A stretch of DNA of 64,000 nt. Origin: Flammula alnicola. Taxonomy: Eukaryota; Basidiomycota; Agaricomycetes; Agaricales; Strophariaceae. Within the stretch, counting starts at the first letter, position 1. Each line of letters starts with the position of its first letter. Below, one piece after another: positions 11,676 to 23,400 of the stretch. A program made the position numbers and the translations under genes. A model generated the notes under the pieces. It saw only the letters and a list, made by a program, of their open reading frames with translations, ran no database searches and was not told the origin of the DNA. The stretch covers positions 930,001 to 994,000 of the forward strand of contig JADNRV010000003.1 of NCBI GenBank assembly GCA_015499995.1. Direction: 5' to 3'.

Positions 11676-12045
11676 ATCGTCTGAGATAGATGATCAAGAG
11701 GGTCAAGATGGAGAGCGATGCCTTTATAGTTTGTCTGACAGAGCCTCACGTAAACTTTAAAGCAAGGCTGTGATGACCGGGAATTCAATTATTTGATGGC
11801 CAATCACGGCCTCCGCACCTCGAATCCGTTTATGGTTCGTCACTGTGTTATCTCTGTCCTTCCCTTTGATCTGAGAGCTCAAGTCTGCTGAAGTGAGTGG
11901 TGAATACCGTATCGCGCTCGACAGTCCAGAAGGGGAAAGCATTTCAGCCTGCTTGTCCCGAGTGCTGAGTCCAATATGTGTCCAAGAATGAGGGCTGAGA
12001 GCCCGACTTTGACTCTATCTTCATTCTTTTCCAGGATTCACCACC
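11676..12045. promoter_or_regulatory. Shared promoter of Yippee and allantoinase genes
   Basis: This 370-base divergent spacer must hold both promoters. Fungal allantoinase genes are often controlled by nitrogen-responsive GATA factors; GATA or TATC cores are too short to claim as sites by eye, and I see no other clear motif. Confidence 0.4.
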
Positions 12046-13687
12046 ATGCCGGATCTCCTCGTGTGCTCAGGTTCGAGTGTTTTGCTCCCCGGAAACGATC
12101 ATCCCAGCCCAGCTTCCATCATCATCGATAAGTCTTCAGGAAAGATCGTCGACGTTCGGGAAGGACACCATACACGCGAAGAGCTTGGATTGGGTGCAGA
12201 TATCGTGGAATGGATCGATGCGGGCAAAAACGTAGTCCTACCTGGCTTAGTTGAGTGCGTATCTCCTATCCTGAGGACCTGCGTTGAATCCTGATGCATA
12301 AGATAACAGTGCCCATGTCCATCTCAATGAACCGGGTCGCACAGCATGGGAGGGATTCTGGACTGGTACGAGGGCCGCTGCTTCAGGAGGTATCACGACT
12401 TTGGTTGATATGCCATTAAACTCGTTACCACCCACTACCACTGTGGCGAACCTTGAAGCCAAAAGGCAAGCAGCCGAAGGACAATGCCATACAGATGTTG
12501 CATTTTGGGGTGGTGTAATTCCTGACAACCAAGCACGTAGATCACTTTGATCCTATTTATCATCTACTCATCACCGATCTGGCGCCAGGATCATCTCAAA
12601 CCACTCGTGGGAGCTGGCGTTCGTGGATTCAAGTGTTTCCTCATAGAGAGTGGTGTTGAGGTACGATCAATATCCATTCTGTGATATGTTATCAAAACAT
12701 ACATTGTTATGTAGGAATTCCCTTGCGTTGAAGAGGCAGACCTTCTCCTGTCCATGAAAGAATTGGAGGTAAGGGGTGTAAAGGATTATTTTCAAATTAT
12801 TCATGATATTTTTACAGGAAGCTCGCAGCATTCTCCTTTTTCATGCTGAGCTAGCAGAACCCGTCGCTGACGTGGATGACCCAGACCCCAGGCAATATTC
12901 GACCTTCTTGTCATCCCGCCCTCAGAAACTAGAAACCTCTGCCATCTCTCTGATTACCAAGTTACAGAAAGCACATCCAAATTTGCGATGCCATATTGTC
13001 CACCTATCAGCTGCGTCAGCGCTTCCCGTGATACGTACAGCAAAATCTGCTGGACTACCACTCACAGTCGAAACGTGCTTTCACTATCTCTGTCTTGCTG
13101 CTGAAGATATTCCAGCCGGCCACGCAGAATTCAAATGCTGCCCACCTATTCGTGACGCGTCTAATAAAGACCTGCTCTGGGATGCCTTGAAAGATGGGTC
13201 GATCGACTGTGTTGTCTCTGACCACAGCCCATGTGTTCTTGAACTCAAACACCTGGAAGATGGCGATATCATGACCGCCTGGGGCGGGATCAGCACCCTT
13301 GGTCTCGGTCTTAGCTTGCTGTGGACAGAAGGACAGAAACGGGGCGTCTCGTTGGGACAGGTCGTTGATTGGACGAGCAAAAAGACAGCTGAGCATGCTG
13401 GCTTGGGAAACTTAAAGGGTCAAATTAAAGCAGGATATGATGCTGACTTCGTTCTATGGGATCAAGACGCAGGATACGTGGTGTGTAGTCATTTCCTTTG
13501 GCTGATTTTTGGTCAATAATTTTTTGCCCAGGTTACGAAGGAGCTGTTGCAGTACAAGAACAAGATATCCCCATACGAAGGTCTGAAACTTCGGGGTCGT
13601 GTAGAACAAACCTACCTACGGGGTAGGAAGGTCTTTGATCGTCATGTTGGCTTCGAAGGACTAGTTCCCTTCGGGAAGCTGCTCTGA
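12046..13687 (+). CDS. DAL1: Allantoinase
   Basis: Allantoinase opens the ring of allantoin to allantoate in purine degradation, letting the fungus use purines as nitrogen. The ATG at 12046 follows CACC and gives [20 protein letters not shown]. The amidohydrolase metal site is plain: GLVE then [17 protein letters not shown] (HxH), [17 protein letters not shown] (the Lys that becomes carboxylated), [26 protein letters not shown] and [19 protein letters not shown] (the metal-binding Asp). The C-terminus [20 protein letters not shown] is typical of dihydroorotase-like amidohydrolases. Five short introns; the length of about 480 residues fits the family. A neighbouring allantoicase or urease is not present. 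Confidence 0.94.
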
Positions 13688-14011
13688 TACCACATAGATC
13701 CTGGTCAATTGGGGCGCATATGTGTCTAGCTGCCGATATGTATCCGTTTGCAAAATTGAATTACATCGTTTCAGACGTCCGTTTTCATAAGTACAAGAAT
13801 CAGATGGAATCCACTGTATGCAAGTATCTCTTCATGAAAACAATTCGTTGTTAACTTAGTGTGTATCTACAAACATGCAGTATCACGTAGGACCTTGAAA
13901 AGCTTGAGCGTCGTCATTTGAACTTTTGAGCTTGGAAGCGATTGACGTCAAAACAATTATTTTCCCATCAGGTCATTAATCAAGTCGCCCTTACCACTAC
14001 TAGTACATGTC
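13688..14011. promoter_or_regulatory. Spacer upstream of the ABC1-family gene
   Basis: These 324 bases between two plus-strand genes hold the allantoinase 3' end and the next promoter. No coding frame or repeat is seen. Confidence 0.4.
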
Positions 14012-16466
14012 ATGCCCCCGATCCGACTCGGCCATGGTTTGCATCCCTTCAACTCATCTCGTCTTTCCCGGAATCTAGAGAAGACCTTGTCGGAAAGTAG
14101 GAGGCGGTGGTTGAGAACAGCAAAACCCCACCATTCTCATTCTGGTGGCCAGCACAACCGGGCAAAGACGAGTCCATGGATATTCTACCCAACTTCCGCG
14201 GTAATACTTGGCGCCGCGTGTTTTGTCACTTACCAAACCTCACAACCTTTCAGACATACGGTACTCGCCGTCGTGCGATGTTCTCGAGTTGCCGGTTGGC
14301 GCATCTTTCTTCGACAGACTGGGGGATGGAACTAACTTAATGACGTAGGAGCTGCGATAGCCAGCGCGGTTGACTACAAGATAACCATGGTCAAAAACTA
14401 TGCATCAACGGATCAGGAGATGGAAGCTTACTCGGAATGCCATACACGAAGTGCACAGCGGGTGCTCAAGGCATTGTTGGCGAATGGAGGTCTGTCTTTC
14501 CTCGTCCCATTTCACGACTTTCTTGATGTCATTTCTCTGAGATAGGAGTTTTCATTAAAATGGGACAACACATAGCCTCGCTAGTGGTTCTTCCTGTAGA
14601 ATGGACTAGCACTATGAAAGTTCTACAAGATAAATGCGAGCCAACACGATATGAGGATTTGGAGACCCTGTTTCTCAACGATATGGGTGCTCCGATTGCC
14701 CAACTTTTCGACGATTTCGATCCAGTGCCTATTGGAGTCGCAAGCTTAGCACAAGTTCATGTTGGACACTATAAACAATCCGGGAAGCGCGTGGCTGTTA
14801 AGGTTAGATTAACATCTTGTGTCTCACTCAAAGCATTGTGTTGATCTCCAGACCAGCTACAGCATCCTCATCTAGCTGAATTTTGCGACATCGACATGGA
14901 AATGGTAGATGCAACACTTGGTCCGTGAATTTAATTTCCCGAATGTTAATATGGGAGCCAACATCTCGTACCTAGGCTGGATCAAGTATTGGTTTCCGGA
15001 ATTCGAGTTTTCATGGCTCGGGGTAAGTTACAAATTCGAGGTCCATCCTTCACAGGTATTAACGCGCCGAATCTTGAAGGATGAAATGCGAACGAACCTA
15101 CCGAAAGAAATGGACTTCGTTCACGAAGCTAATAATGCTGCTCGGACGACCGCAGAATTTGCTCACGTACGAACGTCATTGTACATTCCCAAGGTTATCC
15201 TGGCTACAAAGAGGGTTTTGATAATGGAGTACATACAAGGAGGCAGGGTGGACGATTTAGGATATCTCGCTGACTGTAATATCGATCGCAACAAAGTCGC
15301 GATTGAACTCTCGCAGATTTTCAACCAGATGCTTTTTATAAATGGATGGTTCCACGCAGTATGTACTTGATGCCCGTTCGTAATTGTTCTAAAGCTGACG
15401 ATGTGTAGGACCCTCATCCAGGTAAGATTTGGTCGCTATCGAGGAAAACAGTCTCTTACAATGCATACAGGTAACCTGTTGATACGGCCTGCCCCGCCAA
15501 AGTCGAAGTCACCCTACAACTTCGAAATTGTTCTGCTGGACCACGGCTTATATTTCGACATGGATCCTGAGTTGCGCGTAAATTATAGTAAACTCTGGTT
15601 ATCGTTGATATCTCCTGCTTCGCCGTCTACAATAGCGGATCGGAAAAAATATGCCGAATTAGTGGGGAACATTGGGCCTGATCTGGCAAGTCTAAATTTC
15701 GCCTCTGTGACCTTTACTCATAAATTGTCCAGTATCCTGTCTTTGAAGCCGCCATCACAGGCAGAGTCGCTTTGGAGGGAAGTTGGGATGAAACTCAGGA
15801 CAGCTCATTCCGGCGTGCATCAAGCTTGATCGACATGGTAGCACAAAGTGAAGAAGAGAAGGATGCCATTCGAAATGCAGTCATGCAAAAAGAGGGAGTT
15901 TTACTGTCAGTATTCGATGTACTGCGGCGCGTTCCACGGAGGGTTCTTATGGTTCTCAAACTGAATGATTTGACTCGGTACGATCGCCTCTCATAGTTAT
16001 GGTACTATTTGCTGATCTGGATTACGCAGGAGTCTTGATCACGCACTGATGACAACTCATTCTAATGTAAGGTGTGAATATGCTCACTGCGTTCATGATA
16101 CTCATTTTTGCGACAGATCCGAATATTCCTTATCACTGCCAAGTACTGTGCACATGCCGTTTGGCAAGATGATAGGAAACGCCTCCTCGATATAATGAGA
16201 GACCAAGGATTGTTGTCGCTCAAGCTTTTGTCTGAATATTTCTCCTGTTGGTGGTATGTTTAAGTCAATACCTAACGCAATGTTGGCTGCTCACGAGAAT
16301 CATTTGTAACAGGAAATATGAAAAAGCCTACACACAGCTATCTTTAATGGAAACGTTTATGGACTTGCAAGCCTATTTCAGTCGGTCTAACGCGTGGATA
16401 CGAGGTTTACGGTCGAGAGGTTTCGAGGGAGCACACAACGCGGCGTTTGGATTGGAAGTTGAATAA
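14012..16466 (+). CDS. ABC1/UbiB (ADCK)-family kinase-like protein, mitochondrial
   Basis: ABC1-family proteins are atypical kinases that support coenzyme Q and lipid homeostasis. The Arg/Ser-rich N-terminus (MPPIRLGHGLHPFNSSRLSR) followed by one membrane helix (TSAVILGAACFVTY) fits a mitochondrial membrane protein. Family signatures are present: the KxGQ motif in GVFIKMGQHIASL, the Ala/Ser-rich loop GVASLAQVHVGHY, KEMDFVHEANNA, the catalytic DPHPGNLL formed across the intron near 15410, and LLDHGLYFDMD. The C-terminal part is helical and ends FGLEVE. It most resembles the Mcp2/ADCK1-5 branch rather than COQ8. There are about nine introns; one, 15686-15732, has a GC donor (GCAAGT). Exon joins around 14800-15060 were chosen to restore family motifs. 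Confidence 0.9.
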
Positions 16467-16549
16467 AAGGAAGGTTACAGCAATTATAAAAGAAACAAGA
16501 ATAAGTGATGTATAGCCCCGTCAAAGTATACAAACATTATACCGACAGG

Positions 16550-17202
16550 CTACTTTTTCTTTTGTTGGGCAAAGAGTTTATCAATGGTACTGGAACCCTC
16601 CCTCAGCAATTTCCACTAGGCGATGCAAATATAGTACGGCCCATTGGTCTCATTATTGTCAAGGGACTTGAATGGAGGCTCTCACCTGATCCAAAGTAAG
16701 GGAAATGCCCTTTTTACCGGGTTTCTCCTCCCCATCTGCACCGTAATATTCGCGTATATCAAGCAGGACAACACCTTTAAATGACCTCACGACAGCTCGC
16801 TTCTTCTTGCCCAAGTCTATGTATTTGTCGCCTTCGGCATTGGTGAGGATTTTGACATTGTCGTCACTGACATCGCCCGCTGGAGCTTCCTGAAGAGCGG
16901 AGGCGTTATAAGACAGGTGGTTCTTGACCAGTTTTAATGTGGAGATGGCAGTTTTTGGGACTTACAGGTGGTGAATCATTGTCTGGGGCTTTGGATTTTT
17001 TATTAGTGGGTGGATTACTTTCCTAGTAACAAGAACTGTCAGAAAAATGCGTTTCGGGGAGTAACAGCATCTGACAGCATACTTTCTGCGATCGCTGTTT
17101 CTTGGATGAGCTCTTGGTAACACGATGGGAGTCTGTATCGCTATCCTCTTGACTTGCGGAGAAGTTTCCGTCCTCGCTATCTGAAGCCTTTCGCTTTGGC
17201 AT
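16550..17202 (-). CDS. SUB1: Transcriptional coactivator PC4/Sub1
   Basis: PC4/Sub1 binds single-stranded DNA and helps Pol II initiation, elongation and repair. The start at 17202 gives [16 protein letters not shown], a charged Ser-rich leader (SSSKKQRS), then the conserved core: [49 protein letters not shown], and after the last intron [20 protein letters not shown] before TAG at 16550. The small size (about 150 residues) and the C-terminal core match fungal Sub1. Three or four introns. It is divergent from the HECT ligase gene with a 292-base shared promoter. Confidence 0.93.
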
Positions 17203-17494
17203 CAAGTATTGTAGTGAGAGTGAGAAGGATCAAAGAATACAGTGCCAGACGTGTTGCGTTTAACTTGGAAGTGCTTAAAGTTGAAACGCGTTGCGCGTGC
17301 CACAGACGCGTTACTCCATGTTTGTCACGCGCCCACGCAAATTGCGTCAGCAATCGTTTTGCCCAGCACCGTTTCAGGGTTTCAGCGACCCAACCCTGAC
17401 CATCACCCACCTTAATTCTTTTGCTCTTCGCAGCATCACATCTGCTAGGCGGACTTCAGCTATTCGTCTCCTTTCTCTGGCTTAGCCCCGGAGA
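17203..17494. promoter_or_regulatory. Shared SUB1 / HECT-ligase promoter
   Basis: Under 300 bases separate the two divergent start codons. A pyrimidine-rich stretch (17440-17485) precedes the plus-strand ATG, as often seen at fungal transcription starts. Confidence 0.4.
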
Positions 17495-20400
17495 ATGAAG
17501 ATCCTTCCCAAATCAAAGAAGGCGATTCCACCGGTCAGTTCCAGTTTTGCAATACGCGTTTCTTTCACTGAATCGAGATAATCTAGCCGGCTCAAGTTGC
17601 TGAGCTTATTTACAAACTTCTCAATGCTTCAAACCAACAACTAGTCGAAATCCTGAAACAGGTGGATTCGTGGAAATGGCCACGATCCGATCTGAATGCC
17701 TGGATCAAAGTCCTCAACAAGTTTGACGAAATCATGGACGGAATTATTCATGAATACAATGTGGAGAAACTGCAATTGAACCCGTTTACCCAAGAAACGC
17801 AAGAGCTTCTCTCAGAGATCCTTCGCTTTGAAAGGCTCCTCTTGGAAAATTCCACAAACAGGAAGACCTTTAGTTCTTATGACGTGAGGAGCCATATTTC
17901 GTGACCAATTATCACGCGTCTAATCTGCCATTCAGCGATTGAACAGTCTGTTATCTACTTCAGACCTTGATATCCTCATATTGGCGTTGAATCTACTTCT
18001 ACGCCCCTCGCAACAGTATTCTGCTCAACCCGCAGTCTCTCATGCACTTAGCATATCTACCACTCGTTTGCAATCTCTGGCCAGGAGGTGGCCTCACCTG
18101 CGTGAACACGGAATCGATCTGGTGGAGCTTGTGGGTAGTAAAGGAGGCAGAGATCTCGAAGGCATTCCCCCAGACGCTCGGGAAGTCAATTTCAGCTTTT
18201 ATCGAACGGACGCCACACCTAGCTCGGAGAGCGACAAGAAGGCCGAGGATATCACCGAGGTGTCAAGTACCTCCCCCCGCAAACTGCCCACAACACCCAC
18301 AGCCTCGGCCCCCAGTTCAAGTGCCATCCAAGTTCGACTCGATGAGCAGACAGTTCTCGCCCAGCCAGTTATGAATGTGCTCGCTGATACCATTCAAGCT
18401 CACTCTATCCCCGACAGTGAGACCTTTGAATTATTGTGTCGGATCAGAGCAGCCTCTTCTCTCTCTGTTGAAAAGAAATCGGAGCGTGAAAAGTTGGTGG
18501 TCGTTCGTTTGCTAGCCATTGCCATCTACGGCCACACACATTCAGAATCGCAAGCGACTTCCGCGCTTTTCCTCTACGAACCCGATCTCGTCTCACATAT
18601 CGCAGAACTCCTCCAAGTCGACCAAGGGGTTCCTGTCATCGTCCAGACAGCCGCCATCGCCGCATTAGACGCACTTGCAAGATATAAGAACAAGGTGCAG
18701 GAAGTGCTAACTGCTGTAAATGCGGGTGTCAATCACGGCATACTTATGACCTTAGTTCGGAACATGGTCGTAGAAGTGGCCAACCCTGAATCCAAGCTTC
18801 CTCATGCATTCGTGGAAGCTCTGTTGTCATTCATAACTTACATTGCGTCTCATGCCTCTGGAGGAAACATGGTCGTTGGTGCGGGACTCATACCTCTCCT
18901 CATTCAGATCATGGAAATTCGGTCCTCTCCACGCCTTCCCGTCATATCGAAGACGATGCAGTTGGTCGATAATGTTCTCTATAGCTTTACCAATGCTTTC
19001 AGTCTTTTCTGTGCGTCGCGTGGCGTTGATGTTCTTGTCGAAAGAATCGAGGTCTGTTTCCCAATATGCCTCCAACGCGCTTGTCTTCTGATTTTGCCAA
19101 CATACAGTATGAAATAGACTTTGATGTGAAGGAATATGCTGTCGAGTACCAATCATGCGCCATTTCTGGTACAGGTCGGTTCGAACCAGTTATAAGATTG
19201 AATAGTAACTGATATTTACCTCACAAGGTGAACTACCAATCCAACGTATTGCCGTTCTTAAGCACATTCTCCGCTCCATGCATCGGATGATGCAATCCTC
19301 CGGAACAGCTGAAGGTCTTCGCGGGCTCATTGATATGACCCTTCTTAAATCCATCAAGAAAATTGTAGAGTATCGCGGTCTCTTTGGCTCCAATATCTTT
19401 CCTCTTGGTAAGCATAGACCCCATCAATATGCCATAATTTCTTTGAAATATATTGTTTTCGCAGCTATCAACATCATGGCTACTTTCGTTCACAATGAGC
19501 CAACTTCCTTAGGCATCATTCAGGAAGCTGGTTTACCTGAGATCTTCTACAAAGCCATAGAAATTGGCATTGAGCCTGCAATTGAGGTATACAGCAAACT
19601 TTCTTTGATAATTCTGACTCATTCCAGGTTTTTTCCAGGTCATCCAATCAATCCCGAATGCCATTGGTGCCTTGTGCCTCAATGAAGCTGGCCAAGCGCA
19701 GCTTAAAAAGCGACCAAGCATCATCCCCGCCATCTTCTCAATCTTCACTTCTGAACGTCACCTCAAAGTTCTTATTGACAAGGAGAATGCAGTAATCATT
19801 GGGACAGCTGTCGACGAACTCATTCGCCACCATCCCACTCTCAAAGAGTCCGTCTTTGAGTCACTGAAATCCACTCTAAGTCGCATCGAAGATCTCGGCA
19901 CATCATACACTCCGCCAACAGATATCAATCACTGGTATCAATTGGTACCCGTGTCTGGGATCACCTCACCAGATAGCGACATTACGATGCAAGGCGAAGA
20001 CGCTGGTCACCCAGATGTACATGAAGAGACTCCAGATGTCACGCCTCCTGGACACGCAGACGAAGATAACGACGAGGAAGATAACGCTAAAAATCATGAC
20101 AATATTGTAGTTTCTTATATCGATGTTATTGGCCGGGTAAGTCCTCAAAACATCATGGCCTCTTCCTTTACTCATTTCTTCTCAGTTCCTGGAAGGATTC
20201 TTCCAGCATCCTCCTCATTGTAAAGATTTTGTAACTACCACTGACGGCCTCCAGCGCTTCGGCAGGCTGACAGGTCTCCCTTGTCTACCCTATGATTTCG
20301 CGAACAGTGTTGCGTCTGATTCCATGGTGCAGGTTCTCCGCACTATGACAGAAGTAGCTACCAACGAAACCCTGCTGCACCTGGCGGAGATTGTCAAGGC

Positions 20401-23400
20401 ATCTCTAAATGATACCAAATTCTTCTGGGAATCCGTAGAGGAGCCTTCAAAGTTATTACCGTTCATCGACCTCCCGAGTACGTATATTTCGATACATAAT
20501 GTTTTGACCCTGCTAATGTGCTCTTTATCTGCAGTTGAGGAGGTTGAAGTAGCCAATCAACATTTCAGAAGTCTCGTTGTGCTGCATATCCGACTTACCT
20601 TGCTTTCGGATGTTTTCGCTACCGCTGGTCAAGCTCAGGGAAGGGCAGCGATCGGACTGCTGCAGACCCTCATGAACAATACGCCGCTACAAGTTTTAAC
20701 CGACCTTGGCACACTTCATCGCGCCAGTATTTGGGAAAACATATCTCTTAATGTTGGTTTGACATCCAAGGGGATAGAAATGGAACCAAGTACAGGGTCT
20801 TCGCCTTTAGAAGGATCGCCGAACCAAACAACAGTGGATCTTCCTTCGACAGATGCTACAGTATCTGCAAACGGCATTCAGTCTCAAGATGGGGCGCCAA
20901 GTGTCAGCCCTAGTGCCGTCAAACGCGAATCCCCCCGTGATTGGAATGCATCTTCATTGAAGCATTTAACCCAAGGACTCCCGAATGCATTAGCACCATT
21001 CTTTCAAGGTAAATCTTTTCAGATCGTAACGTAGTCTGACAGCCTCTTACTTTTCTTCCCCTTCAGCAATGGTAAAAATGTTCCATGCCCGCAGAAATCC
21101 GGATCCCAATCAAAAGAAACAAATAATGGAGTCCTCGAAGATCGTCGCCGACATCATGTTGATGCATCTGAGCCTCAAGGATTTTGGTGCGAGAACAAAC
21201 CCCTTATATCTGCACAGTTCTAACTTTTTGCCAGACGATAAAGCATCGCTATACAGCTATTATAGTGTGATCTTGGGCTTGTTTACCCTCTTGTTGATCG
21301 ATGGTGCGCCATTGGCTTTCCCTCATGTGTACTTTAACTTATGCAGCGTTATGCTTCAGAACGCACATCTACAAATACGCTTCATACTGTGGAACTCTTT
21401 GCGTTCTATCAGACTGGTGGTTTCGACGCCACCTTTGATATTTGCACAAATCTTGCTTCCAAGGTCGATGAAATTGTCAAGATTAAAGAGGAATACCGTT
21501 CCGCTGCACAAAAGAAGGAATTGCTGAATGCATATGGAGCGATCAAAGTAGCTTTGCATCTCATCTATCCCATTGTTTCCTCAAAACCTCTCTTCGAATC
21601 TGGTCAAACCCTTTTGATCGTTACCCGCGACAAACCAGATACCGACCCTGGTTATTTCGAACCACACAACTTCTTGGTCAAGTTGCGTTCAGCTGCTCTA
21701 CCTGTGATGCGCAACCTCTGGGAGGCATCATGGTTGATACAAGCGCCGATTGGTGTTAGTAGGTATGTAGTGCGAACCGTGCTTGAAATCGCAAACGGCG
21801 AAAACGAGGAATCGAAGAACGATCCCATTTCTGAAGTAGGGGCACCCAACACTTCCGCGAACATACCTCGTTCCACTGGACCGGATGAAGCTCGCATTCG
21901 AATCCTGACGGATATGGGCTTCCCTCGTTCGGCAGCAGAGCGTGCCCTTATACGAACCCATAACAACGTGAATAGTGCCACGGAACTCCTACTCTCCCAT
22001 CCTTTCCCATTACCGCCTGATCCTTTACCAGAGGTCGTCGCAACTGCGTCTGATTCAACTCCAGATGCTCCTTCCGAGGCACCAATGGCGAGCGAGGAAC
22101 ATGCCGAATCGTCGAGCTTGCCTGTCGGAGAACCAGAGCATCTTCCTTCACCCCAAGCCGAGGCCGACAATAATGAAATTGCCGTAACTCCTGTACCTGG
22201 AAAGACAGCAGACGAGTGGCGCAAAGGCTTAGACGAGGCTCGGGAATCCTTGAAAGCCAGTATCAGTAGGCAATCTTTGTTGCTTATTGATGAGCACCTC
22301 TCTCTTCTTTTCGACCTACACATTGCATTCACCAAGCCTAGCAGCCATCAGCAACAGGCTGTTCGCGATCTCGTTGACGACATCAACACATTTTCGGCCT
22401 TTGCATATGACGTGCAAGAACAACCTCTTGCCAATAGATGTCGCCTGCTTGCCTTGGTTCTCTGCGAAAGACCCTCGTCCTTGGATCAAGAGCTGCGCAA
22501 CACTTTGATGGATCATTTGCTGGCTTTACTGCTATCAAGCATAAACCCAGAACATCCTCCAAAGTGGCTTGCTGCTCATTTACTCGTCACCGAAGCTCTT
22601 TTCACGCTCGCTGACGAACCGCGCACGATATCGTTGCCTAAAGAAGAAGACCCCGTCATAATAGGTCCCATACCAGTTGGCCCTTCTCGCTCGGAGGCTA
22701 AATCCATTGTGTTCGATTTTTGCCTGCGACTCCTTGCAGTGGATGATTTACCAGCGGATGAATTGTTATCAGTCTTGCGACTCTTCGTATTGCTCACGCG
22801 AGATAGAGACATGGGTGCTCAATTCGTCAAACGTGATGGCCTCGCATCACTATTCAAACGCATCAGGAATTCAGCAGTTACAGGTGGCTCATCATATATT
22901 GCGACCATTCTTCGTCATATTGTGGAAGATGCCTCAACTATCCAAAACATCATGCAGCAGACCATCAAAAGATATTTCACTCAACCACGAGCGAGAGTCG
23001 TTGACATGAATGCCTACGTCCGGAACTGCAGCGCTATTGCGTTGCGCGATGTTGATACCTTCATCGACACCACAAAGTCCCTCTGTCAGTTGGAACAACC
23101 ATTCTCCTCTTCTCCGCATATCAAACTCCAAACCGACCCGGCAGCAGCAGAAAAGTCAGCACCCTTGGGCGTTGAAACATCTTCGGACATGCAGGTGGAC
23201 GTTCCTCCCATCAATTCTTCCAATACTCCCCAAAAGTCGGTGGAAAGTGTGGTTCATTTACTTGTCAGCGAGCTCATGGGCACCATGAAAGTGATCAATG
23301 AAGCATCTTCTGCTCCCGGAACAGCGATAGACACCTCATCGCAAACTGAAGCACCTCTACCGGAAGTAACTCAGGCCGAGATACTACCTAGTTCTGACAT

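Noticed and set aside
19160..19230. A GGTTCGAACC string resembling a tRNA B box
   Set aside because: It lies in an intron of the HECT ligase with no A box or cloverleaf around it. The GGTTCGACTG at 44558-44567 is the transposon terminus, not a tRNA.
21326..21345. A 20-base intron or a frame break in the HECT ligase
   Set aside because: A normal 56-base intron (21304-21359, ending TTCAG) restores LLLIDERTSTNTLHT, so no anomaly is needed.
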